From Limonium bicolor (Eukaryota; Streptophyta; Magnoliopsida; Caryophyllales; Plumbaginaceae), in the NCBI GenBank assembly GCA_023374045.1, contig CM041778.1:97218839-97282838 (forward strand): 64,000 bases of DNA, given 5' to 3'. The notes beneath the pieces were generated by a model. The model had not been told where the DNA came from. It did no database searches and saw only the letters and a list, made by a program, of their open reading frames with translations. A program made the translations under genes and the position numbers. Of this stretch, positions 11,941 to 23,944 are shown piece after piece (position 1 is the stretch's first letter; every line of letters starts with the position of its first letter).

Positions 11941-12570
11941 ATGAATAGGGAGACGGACCCTTTGTATCCGGGGTAAAGACCAATAAAATAAAGAGGAATA
12001 GGGAGACGGACCCTTTGTATCCGGGGTAGAGACCAATGATATAAAAAGGAACAGGGAGACGGACCCTTCGTATCCGGGGTAGAGACCAGAGCATTAAAAG
12101 GAATAGGGAGACGGACCCTTTGTATCCGGGGTAGAGACCAATGATATAAAAAGGAACAGGGAGACGGACCCTTTGTATCCGGGGTAGAGACCAGAGCATT
12201 AAGAGGCATAGGGAGACGGACCCTTTGTATCCGGGGCAGAGGCTAGTAACATGGAAAAGGAATAGGGAGACGGACCCTTTGTATCCGGGGTAAAGACCAA
12301 TAAAATAAAGAGGAATAGGGAGACAGACCCTTTGTATCCGGGGTAAAGACCAATAAAATAAAAGAGGAATAGGGAGACGGACCCTTGGTATCCGGGGTAG
12401 AGACCAATGATATTAAAAGGAATAGGGAGACGGACCCTTTGTATCCGGGGTAGAGACCAGAGCATTAAGAGGCATAGGGAGACGGACCCTTTGTATCCGG
12501 GGCAGAGGCTAGTAACATGGAAAAGGAATAGGGAGACGGACCCTTGGTATCCGGGGCAATGGCCAGTAAC
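11941..12570. repeat. 53-bp minisatellite, twelve copies
   Basis: The core GGGAGACGGACCCTTTGTAT followed by CCGGGG recurs about every 53 bases, starting near 11948, 12001, 12055, 12104, 12158, 12211, 12265, 12318, 12372, 12425, 12478 and 12528. The spacer after the core comes in four types: AATAAAATAAAG, AATGATATAAA, AGAGCATTAA and GCTAGTAACATGG. The types recur in blocks, which means several units were copied together. Reading frames across it are repeat artefacts. Confidence 0.95.
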
Positions 12571-12639
12571 ATTTAAAGACAAAAGAGTGAGAAAGAGCTA
12601 TCCGGGAGTGGAGGATTAGCTGTGGACAAGATGTACTCC

Positions 12640-13160
12640 AAATGGTGGTGATAAGAGAATTCATAAGTAACCCTTAAAGAAACAAGGAACGATTAGCACC
12701 CACATAATGAAGTCTCGGGATCTAATCTATATCCCCTGACTCGGTGCCAGAGAATGAAGGAAAACTTGTGTAATGAGACCAAGCAAACAAGAGAAAGTCA
12801 CAAATGTGATCCTTTAAGAAACAAGGAATGAATAGCACCTACAGAACAAAGTCTCGGGATCTAACTTATATCCCCTGACTCGGTGCAAGAGAAGAAAAGG
12901 AAAACATGTGTAATGAGAACAAGAAAACAATACGTAATCTCTTGAATGATCCCATAGTGAGGATTAACGGTATAATATATCTGCGCACACGTCCTCTAAA
13001 TTACTTGATTGTTGTTGCTACATTAGCAGCTTACTGTGCTGGACTCCGTGTTTGACATTATTAGGCTACTGGCAAGTTGTGCTTGGTTGCTTATTGATAT
13101 TGATGTGCTACTTGCAAGATGTGCTTGGTTGCTTGCTGATATTGCTATGCTACCGATGAG
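12640..13160. repeat. Two further tandem duplications next to the minisatellite
   Basis: First, a block of about 160 bases with AAGTCTCGGGATCTAA and TATCCCCTGACTCGGTGC occurs twice (about 12665-12790 and 12825-12925). Second, a unit of about 54 bases with GTGCTTGGTTGCTTGCTGAT occurs twice (about 13060-13160). Together with the array at 11941 they show this end of the insertion is prone to tandem copying. Confidence 0.75.
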
Positions 13161-15360
13161 TGTGTATGATATCATGATGTACTGATGTGTGCCTTACTGC
13201 TTTATCATAGCATGTAAATTTGACTTAATAATATTCGACCAATTAGTCGTGTGGCCCGGTAACATACGGGCTTCACACGTTCATACTCGGCATAGTTTTG
13301 CTGAGTCCTTTATTTTTACAGGTAATCATCTGGGACGTGACGAAGTGTAGGTGAAGGACTATCATGGGGGTAGTCCACATGGCAAGACTTTTAGTAGTAT
13401 GTTTTTAATGTATGGGTTGTACTCTCGGTTTATGTTGTTGGATTAAGAACTTATATTGTAGACTCTCGGTACTCGGTTTGTATACTTTATGTTGTATTTG
13501 GACTTCGTTAAAGTTGGAATTCCAGTCATTCAGACCGTAACTTGGAGTTAGTAATGAGGGCTGTCAGCCACGTGGGTGGTTGGCGTCTGTGACACCCGGA
13601 TGGAGGTTATTCCGCTGCAAGCTAGTTTATATTATCGTCGGACGTTTCAATTAATCTAGGGATGTTTTATTCGGGGGTGTTACAAATATAGAAAGCAAAT
13701 CTCATCATTATAGCTTAACAGCAATCTGAAATCATACATTCAAACCGATAAAACATATATTTTAATCATTTGTGTATAGGTTACGAAACTGAAAAGATGA
13801 ACAAAAACAAAACTGTGTCGTATAAGTATATTACTTTCAAAGTCCAGGCTCAAGAATAATAGGCACAGTGGGAGGTCAAATCCGCATTGAAACAGATATT
13901 GATTGATATTACTAACAACCCGAAAATATCTAGATTAAATTGCGAGTTCATCAAAATTAGACTTCAGCGAAACCGTTGTAGAAAAATATGAGTTAAGGGT
14001 AAACGTACTCAAATCATATCAGTTTATACCCAAATTATCAAAATATATATATATATATATATAATTCGGAAAACCACTGAGCATATACATACGGCTAAGG
14101 CTTGTATATAGATTGCAAGAAAGGAAAAGAAATCATTTTAATATAATCCATCTGTATCGAAATATATAGCAGTAGTAATTTCAAAATCAAATACCGGCGT
14201 AAGTACGAAGTACATTTATCATTAACAAAACATTGATAATTTAATAATAATAACCATATTGATTAGCATATAAAATACGTTTTCACTCAGGGAAACCCTA
14301 ACAAGAGATTTGTGTTTGAAAAGGAAAATAAACCAACACAATAGCGCTCATAATAACTCATTCAAACAATTTGAAACACTCACGTAAAATACATTCAAAT
14401 CTGAGTGGGAATTAATTACCAATTGTTTACAAAATTTGAAGAAAACCGCAAGGAAGAACTTACGGGAATACAGACGTAATTAATAAAATAAATAGTGGTG
14501 AACGCATTCAAATTATATCAAAAGCATAATCGCCGAATTAAGAGTACTAGTTTGTCAAAATTATAATTAACATAACACTTTTGATATCAAATAGAGAATC
14601 AAACATAATACCATGGGGTTTAAGCGGAGCGAAAACGTAAATCAAAATCAATCCAGATTGACATCGAAATCAAAGATCAAAGCAAACAAATTCAGAAACA
14701 AAACAAGACCTAGAATCCCCATGGGTGAACACACCCATACCGAATCCATCTACCACCTACCTCACATCCGACGCAAAGCAAATCTCTTCCACAGACTCCA
14801 CACATCGCCCTCTTCGAATCCCTTCTCAACAACGAACTCTGACTGAATAATCCCAGAATTCCCAAAATCAAATTAGAAAAGGAGAGAAGAACTCAACAAG
14901 AAATAGAATGGGAATACACATCTACAAACCTCGAAGACCATTGACTGACGAACGGATCCACTAGAAAAATAATTCCAACGATTTAGACTTGAGAGAGATT
15001 GGATGAGATGAGAATGATGCAAAAGGAGGAGGAACTTTACTTGGAGAGAAGAAACAAGGAGGAGAGGAAGAGATGAACATTTAAAGTGTCACCAATGCGT
15101 TAAAGAGGAAGAAGAGGAATTAAAATAAAAACTATAAACTCCAATCCTTAACTTAAAATAAATAAGATAAAAGAAACAAGTAAGAATAATTAATTTAAAT
15201 AAAGGAAGGGAAGAAAAAGGAAGTTAGTAAATCTTTTACTAACATAAATAAAATCCAAACAGAAGATCCTTCTACCCGAAGCTAATATAATAACAATTAG
15301 AATTGTCATAAATTCCCTTTTTAAATCAGAAATAAAAGGAAAAAAAAATTGGGCACAACA

Positions 15361-16037
15361 TTATACCCCTTTTTAAAAAGAATTTCGTCCTCGAAATTCA
15401 ATGAAACTCAAAATACGAACAAATGCACTTCCAGTGCCAGAATACTACAAACACGAATACACACGGAAGGAATCTCACACCTCTCAGAAGCTTGAAACTC
15501 ACAAAAAGCTATCTCTCATAACTGTCAGAAGAAACGAGGTAGAAGATCATTAACGACTAAGCCTGAAGGAACAGGAACAACACTCAAACTCGCTGCTGAC
15601 GGACAGAAGAACGTAGCGGAAACTTCTAAGGGCTTAGCCTAAAAGCCAGACAACTCTCAACTCTTGGAAGACTTTCTCTTCCAAAGAACCAAGCACACCT
15701 TCATCACACAGCCTAAACACATCTGACTAACACACAACACACAGCATACACATCAGTGAAGCTCAGAACTGAAACTCGCATTCGGCATCCTTTCCAAATG
15801 ACCCGTCTCCCTCAAACTCACACTCAAAACTCAGAATATATACAGACAAACACTATGCTTCCTCTGCGCTACTCTGATGGCGGACAACCACATAGCAGAC
15901 ACACATAACAGACACCAGATAGCAGACAAATCACGCAACAGTCAACACATAGCATATAGCAGGCAAAAACAAGGAAGCGTAGACATGCAAAACCCACAAA
16001 CCCAACGAAAACCAAACCTAGCTCTGATACCACTAAA
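15361..16037 (-). other. Internal region 1 of the composite element, with PBS
   Basis: It is 677 bases between LTR1 and LTR2. On the minus strand it opens with the primer-binding site TGGTATCAGAGC (complement of 16021-16032), complementary to the plant initiator-Met tRNA end and five bases from the LTR. It closes with a purine tract AAAAAGGGG (complement of about 15366-15374) before the 3' LTR. No gag or pol motif is visible, so replication proteins would have to come from another element. Confidence 0.88.
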
Positions 16038-18444
16038 TGTAACGACCCCAAAACCACACCTGGTTCTGAGACTGTCACACGCCGCACGCTTACTACCTAA
16101 GACATGCAAGGCTACTCTCTGACGAATCCCAAACAGATACAAATGTTCTTCTATCACATAAATAATGATTACAACTTGTCTCACAAATTACAAAGCGGAA
16201 GCCAAAAGAATTACATAGCAGTAGTCTAAAATAAATACAAAGGCTACGAAGCAAAACTAAAAGCAGAAGAAACAGAAGCGGAGCCTTCCAATAGAGGCTA
16301 AAACCTGCAAAATGTTAAATGAATAGGGGGTGAGCAAACCACAGCTCAGTAAGTGATAAACTTCATCAGCATAAGCATGCTCAAAATTTTTACAGAACAT
16401 AGCTTATATATATAAGTTAGCAAATCAATTTCAGAATCAAAATCAAATGAACCACCTCAAACGATACGAAGTCAAAATACAAAGCAGAGTGAAACAGAGG
16501 TCACAAAGGTGGCTTAACAACGGAAGACTTTTACATAAACCATAAAGCTTTTCAGAAATCATATGTATATATAGACCGAAGAAGGAAATAAAACAAGCAT
16601 AGTTTCTTAACAAAGCTCATTGTAATACAATCTAATCTTCACAAAACGGAAACCATAACCCAAGGTTGACAAAACAGAGAAAGATAAAACGGAGTTGAAA
16701 CCACACACAAGAATGAGACAAAGCACAAAGCAGTGCTCATGGCAGGGCTATCATTGCTCAAAATGAACAGAAGCCAAATCAGAATCTTATACACAGAACG
16801 TTATCGAAAACATAGTTTTTAAGGGACCTTAGTTCAGAGCATACAGAATAGGTCAGAAGACCTCAGATAACAGAACAAGTCTGAAGACCCCAGATAACAG
16901 AATGAGTCCGTCGACTCCAGATACAGAATGAGTCCGTCGACTCAGATACAGAATGAGTCCGTCGACTCCAGATAACAGAACGGGGGATGCCCGTGATACA
17001 GATACAGAAGGACGTCCTACGCAGCGCGCTACGGGATAACTCGACCCAGTCATCCACGGCTCAGAAAGCAATAAACTAGATCCCAAAATATATTATTTCA
17101 CGAAGCCATAGTCACCATATTAATATCACAAAACCAAATTATACATTGGTACGTTAACATACATACTTTTGAACAAAATATTAAAACACCAAGATTCATA
17201 TATACACGTACAAATTCGTATTGCAAATCATTTGTATAACTTACAAAAATTATTAACGAAAACGGTATTATTATTAATCATTGAAAAAGTAATTACAAGA
17301 CTACTTATCGGAACAGGAAATCAGACTTGTATGTATAGAATATAAGCAATTAAGAAGTCATGACATTTGACAAATATCGACCGGTACTGATTGCTACATA
17401 AAATAGTGATATTATAAATATGCGTAAGAATAAACATAGTATATTTTAATCACCAAAAGAAATTTCTCAGAAATCCATATTGTAACAATATATACTTTCG
17501 TACAAAAATTGTATTGGAAAAAGACTAATAATCACTACAACATATGAGTTCAATTGGGGCAATAAAAGTTGCACCAATAGATCAAAATTTTGCTCTAATA
17601 GAGTTATTGAAGCAAAATTAATTTTACCCCAAGGTTGCACCAGTTGATTCGCTACAATAATCAATTTGGTGCAACTTTTTATTTTGCCCTAATTTACGTG
17701 ACCTATTAGTGCAATATAATATGCACCAATTGATCAAATACAAACAGAGCAAATATAAGTTGCACTAAATGACTCAACTCAATTAGTGCAAGATATGACA
17801 GTGACCCCATTTGATCAATAGCAAAGAGAGCAAAATTTTGTAGGTGCTCTATTTGGTGGTGTAGTACGTTGTTAGATAAACAACACAAAGAGGCATGGAC
17901 ACTACTTGCACTATTTGCTTACTAACAATTAGAGCGACTTTTCAAATTTGCTCCATTTGATAGCTAACTAATAGAGCACATTGTATGTTGCCCTATTTGA
18001 TCAACACCAAACGGTGCAAGTAGCATTGTTGCCCCATTTACTGTCTCCTCATGTAACCATTTGAGAACATAGTAATAGTGCACAAACTATGAGTTGCACT
18101 ATTTGATGTTTAAGAAATAGGGCACCAGTTTCATATTGCACTATTTGATATCCTTCAATTAGTGCATTCAAAGTTTATTGCTCTGTTTAATACAACATTC
18201 GGTGCAAAAATAATTGCCCTATTTGATCTTTTAGCTTTTTAAAAAAATCTCCATTGTTTATTATATTAATAATCTCATTGTTTAGTAAATTAGAATCTTA
18301 ATAAACATGAAAATTACAAAAAGATGAGTCAAAAGTATTATATATTATTATTTTCCACAAATTATGTCATACAACCTATCATAACCTATTTCTTATCATT
18401 GAAAGTATCAACCATTCACAACTATTTTACACAACTACGACTGA

Positions 18445-18642
18445 TCATAAGATCAAACTATTCATGTACATATCTTTGTAATATGATGAAGCAGCTTCAG
18501 GTAAATATTTCAAACCCCTATAGATCATTCGCATTGGAACGTATTTGTCCTGTTGCAAGTGTAGCACTTTCATCCGTATGCATCTTTCACATATCTGCCA
18601 TGAAAGACAAGTAAATGTTTCAAATAGAGACCAATCTTTCAA
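18445..18642 (-). other. Exon-like segment in the CACTA interior, unidentified
   Basis: On the minus strand a good acceptor, TTTCATGGCAG near 18599, is followed by an open stretch reading ICERCIRMKVLHLQQDKY. The family is not recognised and the frame is uncertain. It may be another captured host exon, since nearby pieces clearly are; otherwise it is chance. Confidence 0.25.
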
Positions 18643-20860
18643 GCCTATGAAATAATTGCTTATCTTACAGCCTTACCATGTCATTGTGTAATATATAAGA
18701 ATAAAAAACAAGCAGCAAGAAAGAAATTCTACAAGTTAGTTCAGAAACAACTCAATTCTGCTTAGGGAAGGCTTTATATGATCAATGCCCCTCTGTCAGT
18801 ACAACCTAGTTCCCACATGAGGAGTATGGAAGTTCTTGTTTTGTTCAAAACCAGCTGCTACCAATAGTTAATTCAAAACATTTGGAACGAGGAACTATCA
18901 AGCACCACAATAGAGCCAGAATGATACTTACAAAGGTACATAGAGACAAGTTACCACATAAAAAAAAACACACATTGTCAGATCATGGCCAAAATAGGGT
19001 AACCAAGAACCGTGAATTCAAAACAAAATAGCAAACCCCTAAGTGAAAAATGCAGATGCACATAGACATGCAGACTACTTAGTTTGTTATTAAAACCTAG
19101 CACAACACGAGCAGGTAGCAGCATAGTCACAACAACCAATAGCAAAAGGGAAACCAGACGCTAACATAAATAACTAGAAGTGGAAGGGATGCAAAATACA
19201 TAACATGCGGATTCCAAAACCATTAACAGCAGCCTAATACCATCTCTGAAATGAGCCATGTAGCAGCAGCCAGCAGTCCATCATAGTGATTGCTTGACCA
19301 TGACACAGATAACAGAACAAATAGGAATTGCAACCTCAATTTATACATTGCAAAAGGCACAGATAAACAATAGCAAAGGGCTCAAATATACAATTGCACA
19401 AGGTGAATCAGAGGAATTGAAAAGAAAAAGAGGGATTGAAAAAAGAAAAGCAAAAGAGGAAGAAACTGAAAAGAGAACTTACCAAACTGTTGTAAGTAGA
19501 TTATCATCTTGCAAACTGAAAAATAACTTACCAAATTCTGCTAAGCCATATAAGTGTTTCCCATTTTTTCCATGTGTTGTCCTATCCTTGCAAGAGGTTA
19601 CCAACTGCTGCAGTAGAAAAATCAGAAAGGACACCTACTATATTTCAATAAACAAATTTCCTTCCTTTCTATACAAATATTAATCACAGCAATAGATCCC
19701 ACACATTCTCCGGGTATGTCATTGTCGAATTGTACTCAAGCACTCAACCAAAATACTTCTTCAAAATGTTTCATAATCACTATATAAATTAATACAAACA
19801 AGAATTCATAAATTTGCAGCTGGACTAGAGAGAAAAGCAAATTTACAATACTCGGACACAAACATCATTGGAACCTCTCTGTTATTCCTTTCAGAAACAT
19901 AAAAAGAAGATTGTAGAGCTAACAATTACAAAAGAGAGTTGAAACAAAACAGGCTTGCTTCAGAATTTGGTCGAAAGAATATAGTACCTTCCCTAATCGA
20001 AAAATCCTTCTAAATACGACAAAAATAGATTCAAAATATAGAAAAGTGGCAGAAAGTAGAAAATTAAACTGAATCTACAAAACCTAGCATGCTGTAGTGA
20101 CTGGAACTTTGAAACTGAAAGACCTTACCATATGAGAGTGCGATGAGTTTGATAGCTTCAATCCAGACGACACCACTGTTTGCAGAGACATGGCTTGAGC
20201 TAGGAATCCATCAAGATTACAAGAGGGTAAATTTCTTAGCAGCTAAACAACCCTTGCTCAAAATTCGCTTAGTAGTCAGTAATATTCCATCAAGACGTGA
20301 AATAAATAAGCCAATTCAGAATAGTAAAATAAGCACGAGAGACAGTGCTATACTAGGAAAACGTCAACCGCTTCAAGTATTATACTATGATTGAAACAGA
20401 AGAAGAATAGCAGAAATAGTAGTAGAGTAATATTATACTATGACTGAAACAGAAGAAGAATAGCAGGAATAGTAGTAGTAACAGAAAAATTCTATTTATG
20501 TCGGTCCTTGAATTGAAGGAACACATACCCAAGGGCGATTTCAGCCATCGGCATGAGAAACTTCCATGGAAGCAAGAATTTATCCCGAATTCATACTGCA
20601 TATAAATATAACAAAGGGTAGGCTTTCAATAACAAATCATAGATTACTATTTATCCCGAATTCATACGGCAGGACATTTTTCTACATTCTAAAGAAAACC
20701 AGGATTATAATACAGTATAGACTCACAGGAATAGATTCCAGGACTAGTCGTGGCTTTTCCTTCTACAAATAGATAAAAAGTTGTAACTCCAATAACGAAG
20801 TAATTTTGCATGCCCGGAAAATATCAGGCATTATAATGAAGTAGTTAACAAATTACACAC

Positions 20861-20977
20861 CATTTGAAGGTCACGACTCCCAGATGTACTTTCTACCAAA
20901 GGTGGTTGAGCACAAACATCATATATGACAGCTCTTTCAAACCATGGGATCATTAAGTGGGTACCTTCAGGGTAAAC
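20861..20977 (-). pseudogene. Captured prohibitin exon with intron edges
   Basis: Thirty-nine codons on the minus strand encode VYPEGTHLMIPWFERAVIYD followed by VCAQPPLVESTSGSRDLQM. This is the strongly conserved second-exon segment of plant mitochondrial prohibitins (PHB domain), which scaffold the inner mitochondrial membrane. It is preceded by an acceptor (CATAAACAG) and followed by a donor (GTGTGTAA), so it was copied as genomic DNA with introns, not from mRNA. There are no stops or frameshifts. Differences from the usual plant sequence include A for P after ER, and C and Q in place of basic residues. No other prohibitin exon was found inside the element, so no full protein can be made. 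Confidence 0.88.
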
Positions 20978-21926
20978 CTGTTTATGAGGAAAATGAGGGT
21001 ACACATTACAGGGTAGGACGATACCAAAAAAGATATAAAAAGGACATAACATTGGAGGAAGGCAATAGCCTACGACAAAATATTGTCATGGTTCAGACAA
21101 GCTTCCCATTATCAAAGTAAGAAGCAACCAGATACTATAATACATGATTTCTTTTAGACATTTCTTACGAGTCAGGCAGCCAAAAAGAACATAAACGTAA
21201 CACCATAAACTGCTAAAATTGTTGATGTTAATTACTAGCAATATATTTGAACTGCTAAAATTGTTAATGTTAATTACTATCATCACTGATTCAACCAGAT
21301 CCTGCCAAAACAATAAAAAAAATGATACAGGTCATGTTGTGTTGCAAAGGTACGAGACCAAGTTTCCAACTAGAATTGCCTCCATGTACATACAAAAGGG
21401 TTCACCATTCTGAATCACAAAAAATAATTCGTAATTGGCTTCCTGAATAACAAACATATTTCACCCTTTTGATATTATTATCGTAAGATATTATAGACAG
21501 TCATCACCGAGTGATGCACAAAATGGGAGAAATACAGAATGTTACTTTTTTCACTCTCTCAATTGATTCATTGTAGAAATTAGAAGTCCTAAAACGGTAA
21601 ATTGATGATAAGAATTTATACCCCCCCATAACAACAATTATGTAAACAAAGTGTCCACTGATTACTTGGTAGAATAATTCTTTATTATTTCACTTCCAAG
21701 ATTTTGCCATCACTAAAATTTAGAACGATTACCACAACAGTGTATACAAATAATACACAGAGTTGAGAGGGCACTGTTTTGAAATTCGCTAATGACTTCT
21801 AATTTTCTAAGGATAAGGAAAAAGACTGAAACAAGGAGAAAGCTGGTTAAAATCTCAGGTAAATTTAGGCTGATTTATTGGTTGGGTTACTGTGAGTGAA
21901 GAGAATGATACCGATTCGAAGTGTTT

Positions 21927-22130
21927 TCAGCCCCGTTTCAATGTGGTGTGTGAGGAAGAAGAAGACCGTGAGTGAAGAGAAGAAGAAGGCCGAGCCCCGT
22001 CTTCAATCTGGTGTGGGAGGAAAAAACTTTTAGTGCAGAGAAGAAGAAGGTCGAGCCCCGTCTTCAATGGTGGGCGAGGAAGAAACCGTGAGTGAAGAGA
22101 AGACTTACGACCGTGAGATAGGTTAGAGAA
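21927..22130. repeat. Tandem GAAGAAGA / CGAGCCCCGTCTTCAAT units
   Basis: Two to three units of about 60 bases contain GAGTGAAGAGAAGAAGAAGG and CGAGCCCCGTCTTCAAT, just beyond the ILP1-like fragment. They extend its reading frame artificially and may mark the capture junction. Confidence 0.6.
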
Positions 22131-22149
22131 TACCGGTTCCCAAATGTTT

Positions 22150-22477
22150 TCAGCAGTGAGGTGTTCGGAAGAAGTGATACGGTCATTGGCGGAGGTGATC
22201 TTGTGGGAGGCGGAGGACGAGGATAGGGAGGGTTTGGAATGACGAGAGGAGGTGTGAGACCGAGAGGGGGCTCTTGGAGCGTCTTCTTCGCCTTCATCGT
22301 CGGCGAAGCTGAGAAGTTTTTGGTGGATTTTCTTTGGTTTCACGGCAGTGGATTTGGAGAGGGTTTTGCAGCAGCGACGGTAGAGACACTTGTTTTACTT
22401 CCTGCATTTTGTTCTTGCTCCTCGTCATCGTCATTCCCCGCGCGTCGATGGAAATTTCTTCCTTTGCTACCACTCAT
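22150..22477 (-). pseudogene. Captured first exon of an ILP1/GCFC-type gene, frameshifted
   Basis: From an ATG at 22475-22477 the minus strand reads MSGSKGRNFHRRAGNDDDEE. After one frame change near 22375 it reads STAVKPKKIHQKLLSFADD, then EGEEDAPRAPSR and SSSSASHKITSANDRI. This matches the N-terminus of plant ILP1 (PAX3/7-binding-like, GCFC domain), where a basic start is followed by KKLLSFADDEEEE and a serine-rich stretch. ILP1 proteins are nuclear and linked to splicing and cell-cycle control. Similarity stops near 22165, before the GCFC domain. The frameshift and missing body make it a fragment. Identification is from remembered family features, not a search. Confidence 0.8.
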
Positions 22478-23909
22478 GGACGATTGGTGCCGATATTGAG
22501 AGAGATTGTGGTGTGGCGATGTAGGCGGCTCCTTCAGCAGCGAGGTGTTAATGCGAAATAAAACTAATGAAACAATTGAGCCAGCCTAATGGTGCGTAGA
22601 AAAAGAAATGCCCTATTTGATGACATCTATTAGTGCATGTCTGAAAGATGCACTACCTTATTAACTCTATTAGAGTGATCTGCACCTACACCAATTGATA
22701 AGGTTTCTTAGTCCAGCGTAGACAGCAGCAGAAACAAGAAAAAATTGATGCATTATTGGTGCAACAGGTAGCAGTTACCCTATTAGAAGTCTGTCAATTA
22801 GTGCGAAATGTAAAATGCACCCATAGATTCTCTATATTAGAGTACAATTTTACTTTGCCCTGTTTAGTCTTATAGGTTATTGGTGCGACAGATAGTAGTT
22901 GCACTATTAGAAGTCCATCAATTAGTGCAAAATGTAAAATGCACCCATAGATGCTCCCTATTAGAGTAAAATTTTACTTTGCCCTATTTAGTCCTATGCA
23001 CTATTGGTGCGACAGATAGCAGTTGCACTATTAGAAGTCCATCAATTAGTGCGAAATGTAAAATGCACCCATAGATACTCTCTATTAGAGTAAGATTTTA
23101 CTTTGCCTTGCTTTGTCGTTCGTGCATCTTGCGGTAGCATACACAAATAGGGCAAAACACAATATTGCTCCGGTTGATGCTATCTAATAGTGCAAGTATT
23201 GACATGTGCACCTTTTGCTATGGTCAAGTAGTGCGATGTAAATAGGCTCTATTTGTTATAACTTTTAGGTGCAACTTATTAATTGCACTAATTGGTAATC
23301 TCAAATTGCCCCAACAAGTCAATATTGTTGTAGTGAATCCATGTAATTGTACGAGTGGAAATCCAATCCGTGTACCACCACTGATGTGTACAAACTTATA
23401 AAATACATTTGAAAGAATCGTTGCAATACGTAAAACCAATGAAAAACGTACCAGATAGACAAAAATATAATTTAAATGGTAGCCTCGTACCGGAAAGTGA
23501 GAAAACAAACATATATCTAACTAATCGATTGACACACATAAATCATTGAAATATTATAATATAGAAAGCAAATCTCATCATTATAGCTTAACAGCATCTG
23601 AAATCATACATTCAAACCGATAAAACATATATTTTAATCATTGTATATAGGTTACGAAATGAAAAGATGAACAAAAAAGAAACTGTGTCGTATAAGTATA
23701 TTACTTTCAAAGTCCAGGCTCAAGAATAATAGGCACAGTGGGAGGTCAAATCCGCATTGAAACAGATATTGATTGATATTACTAACAACCCGAAAATATC
23801 TGGATTAAATTGCGAGTTCATCAAAATTAGACTTCAGCGAAACCGTTGTAGAAAAATATGAGTTAAGGGTTAAACGTACTCAAATCATATCAGTTTATAC
23901 CCAAATTAT

Positions 23910-23944
<35 letters not shown>

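Larger units (their letters stand above)
5993..13684. mobile_element. 7.7-kb TG...CA insertion in LTR1, LTR-retrotransposon type, non-coding
   Basis: Begins TGAAATACCCCTAGG and ends GGGGGTGTTACA; the ends are imperfect inverted repeats (TGTAACACCCC against TGAAATACCCC), as in many gypsy-type LTRs. It is flanked by the 5-bp duplication AATAT (5988-5992 and 13685-13689). LTR2 and LTR3 show the intact empty site, so the borders are secure. No gag, pol, primer-binding site or long internal direct repeat was found. It may be a very long solo LTR or a non-autonomous element with unrecognisable internal parts. It contains a hAT element, tRNA-like segments, decayed ~190-bp repeats and a minisatellite. 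Confidence 0.8.
4203..15360 (-). repeat. LTR1 of the composite element (3' LTR), split by a 7.7-kb insertion
   Basis: In plus orientation it begins TGTAACGACCCC and ends GGGCACAACA. The LTR parts are 4203-5992 and 13690-15360, about 3.46 kb together; 5993-13684 is a nested insertion with duplicated AATAT (5988-5992 and 13685-13689). The parts align with LTR3 along their whole length. LTR1 has eight extra bases (ATATGTAC) near 5879 that LTR2 and LTR3 lack. Confidence 0.92.
17533..23335. mobile_element. CACTA transposon carrying host gene fragments (Pack-CACTA-like)
   Basis: The ends are CACTACAACA and TGTTGTAGTG, with a perfect 3-bp duplication AAT (17530-17532 and 23336-23338). Both sister LTRs show the empty site AATAATCCATG, so the borders are certain. 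Long subterminal regions (about 17533-18240 and 22590-23335) are packed with TTGCACC, TAGTGCAA, ATAGGGCAA and similar 7-10-base repeats in both directions, as in CACTA elements. No transposase is recognisable. The interior instead holds minus-strand pieces resembling host exons: an ILP1/GCFC-like first exon and a prohibitin exon. It is non-autonomous. Confidence 0.92.

Noticed and set aside
11941..12570. CRISPR-like array
   Set aside because: The spacers are repeats of four types, units are 53 bases with long cores, no cas gene is present, and this is a plant genome. It is a minisatellite.
11879..12582. Open frames of 105-127 codons with repeating PGYKGSVSLF
   Set aside because: They are translations of the 53-bp minisatellite in several frames at once; a repeat without stops gives such frames by chance.
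14613..14846. Open frame MGFKRSENVN..., repeated at 24491 and 28596
   Set aside because: It lies inside the LTR and recurs only because the LTR does. The three versions differ by frameshifts and one is shortened, so no coding constraint is visible.
15869..16184. Frames across the LTR/internal junction
   Set aside because: They cross the primer-binding site and LTR edge and are duplicated at 25754-26061 with frameshifts. They are not genes.
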